DNA of 25,682 bases from an uncultured Acetatifactor sp. (lineage in GTDB: Bacteria; Bacillota; Clostridia; Lachnospirales; Lachnospiraceae): assembly GCA_910587755.1 (NCBI GenBank), contig CAJUNZ010000036.1:1-25682 (forward strand), given 5' to 3'. How positions within the stretch are numbered: position 1 is the stretch's first letter; each line of letters begins with the position of its first letter. Shown piece by piece: positions 23,724 through 25,682 of this stretch. The notes under the pieces are model-generated. The model ran no database searches. It saw only the letters and a list, made by a program, of their open reading frames with translations, and was not told the DNA's origin. The translations under genes were made by a program, and so were the position numbers.

Positions 23724-24473
23724 TTAAACCCTTGCAGCTCCGTCCACCGAGAGAATTTCCCCCGTCACATAAGCCGCCATATCGCTTGCCAGGAAAAGGA
23801 ACGCATTGGCCACATCCTCCGGCTCCCCCACCCTTCCCAGGGGGATTGTGGCAATCAGGGGCTTGATCATCTCCTCCGGCAGAGCCGCCACCATATCCGT
23901 CCTGGTAATTCCAGGCGCCACTGCATTTACACGGATATTGTCCTTCCCCAGCTCCCTGGCCAGAGATTTGGTGAGCCCGTTCACGGCAAACTTGGACGAA
24001 GGATACGCCGCGCCGGAAGGCTGGCCATAGATGCTGACCATGGAGCTGGTATTCAAAATCACACCGCCCCCCTGGTCCCGCATAACCCTGGCGGCAGCCT
24101 GGGCACACACAAACACCCCATTTACATTTAAAGCCATGGTCCTGGCAAAGTCCTCCGGCTTATAGTCGTAGATGCTGTCCCTGGCAGAGACACCTGCGTT
24201 GTTCACCATAATGTCCAGACGTCCGAAAGCCTCTTTCACCGCCCCAACGGCCTCTTCCACCTGCCGAGGGTCCTGAAGATCCGGACAGAGCCCCATGACC
24301 CGGTACTGAGGGTTCTGGGCCTTCAATTTCTCCAGGGCTTTGTCCACAGTCTCCTGCCTGGAACCGCAGAGCGCCACCGCCGCCCCGTTCTCCAGGAATA
24401 ATTTTACCACCGCGTATCCGATACCCCTTGTGCCCCCTGTCACCAGAGCGGTTTTTCCCTTTAACAATTCCAT
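23724..24473 (-). CDS. SDR-family NAD(P)-dependent oxidoreductase
   Basis: A 249-residue classical short-chain dehydrogenase. Motifs: VTGGTRGIG (cofactor loop, residues 11-19), NNAGVSA near 88, the catalytic Ser in NTSSMVS, and YPSSK (catalytic Tyr and Lys near 157), then PGITRTDM. The protein resembles FabG but is not next to fatty-acid genes, so a sugar or polyol substrate is equally possible. ATG 24473 is set by GGAGGT about eight bases upstream; the longer frame to 24524 has no such site. It has a long leader and its own consensus promoter. Confidence 0.92.
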   Translation of the reverse strand: MELLKGKTALVTGGTRGIGYAVVKLFLENGAAVALCGSRQETVDKALEKLKAQNPQYRVMGLCPDLQDPRQVEEAVGAVKEAFGRLDIMVNNAGVSARDSIYDYKPEDFARTMALNVNGVFVCAQAAARVMRDQGGGVILNTSSMVSIYGQPSGAAYPSSKFAVNGLTKSLARELGKDNIRVNAVAPGITRTDMVAALPEEMIKPLIATIPLGRVGEPEDVANAFLFLASDMAAYVTGEILSVDGAARV

Positions 24474-24831
24474 CTTCCCTACCTCCTTCATTCCGTCCTG
24501 CGCCGTCCTTGCCCATTCTGTCAAAAAGCATATATCCTTAAGTCATGAGAAAGCGCGTATCAATTTTGCAATCAATACGCGCCCTCACTCCTCATAATCC
24601 ATTGGACTATACCTCCTTTATTTAATTTTGCCTCTTCCACCTCTGCCCTGCGTGCCTTTCCACTCCTCCTTTTTTACGGGTGTATTGCAGCGCCCTGACT
24701 GCTGTTCTCAGTGTCCCTGCTGCCTTTCTGTGTCCCTGCACGTCTTCGGGTACCTTTCCGCCGCTTTCACTCTGTCATCTCCTCTGTACCCTGTGGAAGT
24801 TTTTCTGTCTCTCTGTTTTGTTTGTGAGTTT
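24474..24831 (-). promoter_or_regulatory. Long leader of the SDR gene with no recognised element
   Basis: About 350 bases separate the predicted start of transcription from the SDR ATG. The sequence is purine-rich on the coding strand. It contains several Shine-Dalgarno-like runs; one (AAAGGAGGT) is followed by ATG and a five-codon frame (MDYEE, stop). No T-box, riboswitch consensus or real open frame was recognised. A 61-codon frame that starts in the promoter is not credible. Confidence 0.4.
24553..24582. promoter_or_regulatory. 30-bp dyad upstream of the SDR gene
   Basis: Outer arms GCGCGTAT and ATACGCGC are perfectly complementary, and the interior keeps ATT/AAT symmetry, so the dyad is centred at 24567/24568. 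It lies about 80 bases before the SDR start. It could be an operator or an RNA hairpin; on the minus strand TTTCTC follows, too weak for a clear terminator. Confidence 0.5.
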
Positions 24832-24860
24832 ATTATAGATCCGCCAGACCGTTTTGTCAA
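24832..24860 (-). promoter_or_regulatory. Consensus promoter of the SDR gene
   Basis: On the minus strand a perfect TTGACA (24860-24855), 17 bases, and a perfect TATAAT (24837-24832). This is the strongest sigma-A promoter in the window. Confidence 0.85.
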
Positions 24861-24980
24861 TACTATTTTTAAAATATTTTTTCTTTTTTTCAAAATTCTT
24901 TTTATAGATCTGTATTTTCAGTTTTTTCTCCCCTTTTATACAAAAACTCTGCATTTTCCACAGGGGAATTTGCCGGAAAA

Positions 24981-25026
24981 TAAAAACTCCCTCCCACCGG
25001 AACAGATCTGTTCCGGCAGGAGGGAG
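24981..25026 (-). terminator. Rho-independent terminator of the S1-like gene
   Basis: A near-perfect 40-base hairpin (CTCCCTCC arms, then CCGGAACAGATCTGTTCCGG inside, with one mismatched pair of bases) is followed on the minus strand by TTTTTA and more T residues. It lies about 50 bases after the stop. Confidence 0.92.
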
Positions 25027-25077
25027 CTTTACGCCGGAGGCAGCGGAAATCTCCGGTAAATGTATCATGCCAATATA

Positions 25078-25637
25078 CTACTTTAGTTTCAGACCCTTGA
25101 GCAGATCCCCCAGGGAAGTGCCCACGGAACCGCCGGAACTGTAGTGGGAAGGCAGCTTCTCCTCCACATGGTCCGTCCCGGCGCTGTCGGCGGTCTCTTT
25201 CATGCTCAGGCTGATCTTGCCGTTGTTGGTGTTGAGAACCTTGACCTTGACTGTATCCCCCACGCTGAGCACTTCCGAGGGCGTCTTGATCCTTCTGTTG
25301 CTGATCTGAGAGACATGGATCAGGCCGCTGAGCCCTCCACCCAGATCCACAAAAGCGCCATAGGGCATAAGGCTCTCCACCCGGCCTTCGAGCACGGTGC
25401 CGGGCACCATCATGGCGACCTTGCTCCGGATCTGCTCCGCCTCCCTCTCCTTCAGCACCTCCCTGGCGGAGAGCACCAGTTTCTTCCTGCTCTTCTCCAC
25501 AGTGATTACACGCACATCCAGGGTCCGGCCCACAAAGGTGCTCAGGTCTTCCACATATTCCAGGGAGAGATGGGAAGCCGGAATAAATCCCCTGATCCCC
25601 TCCAGATATGCCGTCACGCCCTTGTTTACCGTCTCGC
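25078..25637 (-). CDS. rpsA: Ribosomal protein S1-like RNA-binding protein (5' end missing)
   Basis: About 185 C-terminal residues are visible. Two S1 (OB-fold) domains can be seen: the end of one (CETVNKGVTAYLEGIRGFIP...SRKKLVLSAREVL) and one complete (PGTVLEGRVESLMPYGAFVDLGGGLSGLIHVSQIS...GKISLSMKE), then a low-complexity tail ending LLKGLKLK. The ETVNKG/GIRGFIPASHLS pattern is typical of S1 proteins of clostridia. Shorter S1-domain proteins remain possible because the start is absent. The frame continues past the GTG at 25617 up to base 25637, where adapter sequence replaces the genome, so the gene is cut artificially. Confidence 0.82.
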
Positions 25638-25682
25638 AGATCGGAAGAGCGTCGTGTAGGGAAAGAGTGTAGATCTCGGTGG
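25638..25682. other. Illumina TruSeq adapter contamination
   Basis: The last 45 bases begin AGATCGGAAGAGC and run on as the reverse complement of the Illumina universal adapter without a visible mismatch. They interrupt an S1-domain reading frame and are not part of the genome. The first one or two bases could by chance also be genomic. Confidence 0.98.

Noticed and set aside
24708..25068. Small Lys/Arg-rich frames on the minus strand between the S1-like and SDR genes
   Set aside because: They run through the S1 terminator region or the consensus promoter of the SDR gene and have no credible ribosome binding site.

Overview
The window looks like a chromosomal contig end from a Lachnospiraceae-type gut Clostridium. 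The reasons are a moderately GC-rich sequence by eye, strong AGGAGG-type ribosome binding sites, a DUF6056 membrane protein, a Gram-positive style Tad pilus locus without an outer-membrane secretin, and protein sequences of typical clostridial character. Species cannot be fixed from the sequence alone. Almost every gene is on the minus strand; the exceptions are a small FMN_bind-like membrane protein (1163-1627) and a 36-residue membrane microprotein (19290-19400).

Layout, left to right. (a) 1-956: C-terminally incomplete DUF6056 membrane protein, divergent from the small FMN_bind-like protein, which ends in a clear terminator. (b) 1679-8476: a compact six-gene minus-strand operon read in the order family 2 glycosyltransferase, histidinol-phosphate aminotransferase, DUF368 (PopT-type undecaprenyl-phosphate translocase), SAM methyltransferase, Hsp33, glutamine-dependent NAD synthetase. 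(c) 8588-18866: a complete minimal Tad (tight adherence) pilus operon: CpaF ATPase, TadB, TadC, a Flp-like pilin, two TadE-like pseudopilins, a CpaB/SAF protein, a 1471-residue secreted multidomain protein and a TadV/CpaA prepilin peptidase. Most junctions are 4-nt stop/start overlaps. A 39-nt minisatellite sits between tadB and tadC. (d) 18867-19571: a regulatory intergenic region with back-to-back promoters, a foldable leader RNA closed by a 22-bp stem, the microprotein gene and a strong terminator. (e) 19572-23495: a three-gene operon (ABC-class ATPase, SGNH hydrolase, L-fucose/L-arabinose isomerase family) with its own promoter and a candidate operator. (f) 23724-24837: an SDR oxidoreductase gene with a consensus promoter and a roughly 350-nt leader carrying a 30-bp dyad. 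(g) 24981-25637: the 3' end of a ribosomal protein S1-like gene with terminator. (h) 25638-25682: Illumina adapter sequence, not genome.

How the parts fit together. CpaF powers pilus assembly on the TadB/TadC membrane platform. Three small proteins share a K/R-x-G processing motif directly before a hydrophobic helix and are likely TadV substrates. The giant glycine-rich protein lies between cpaB and tadV in the same operon and is translationally coupled to both, making it the best candidate for the pilus-associated adhesin. The divergent microprotein and its structured leader share the control region of the pilus operon and are the least explained part of the window.
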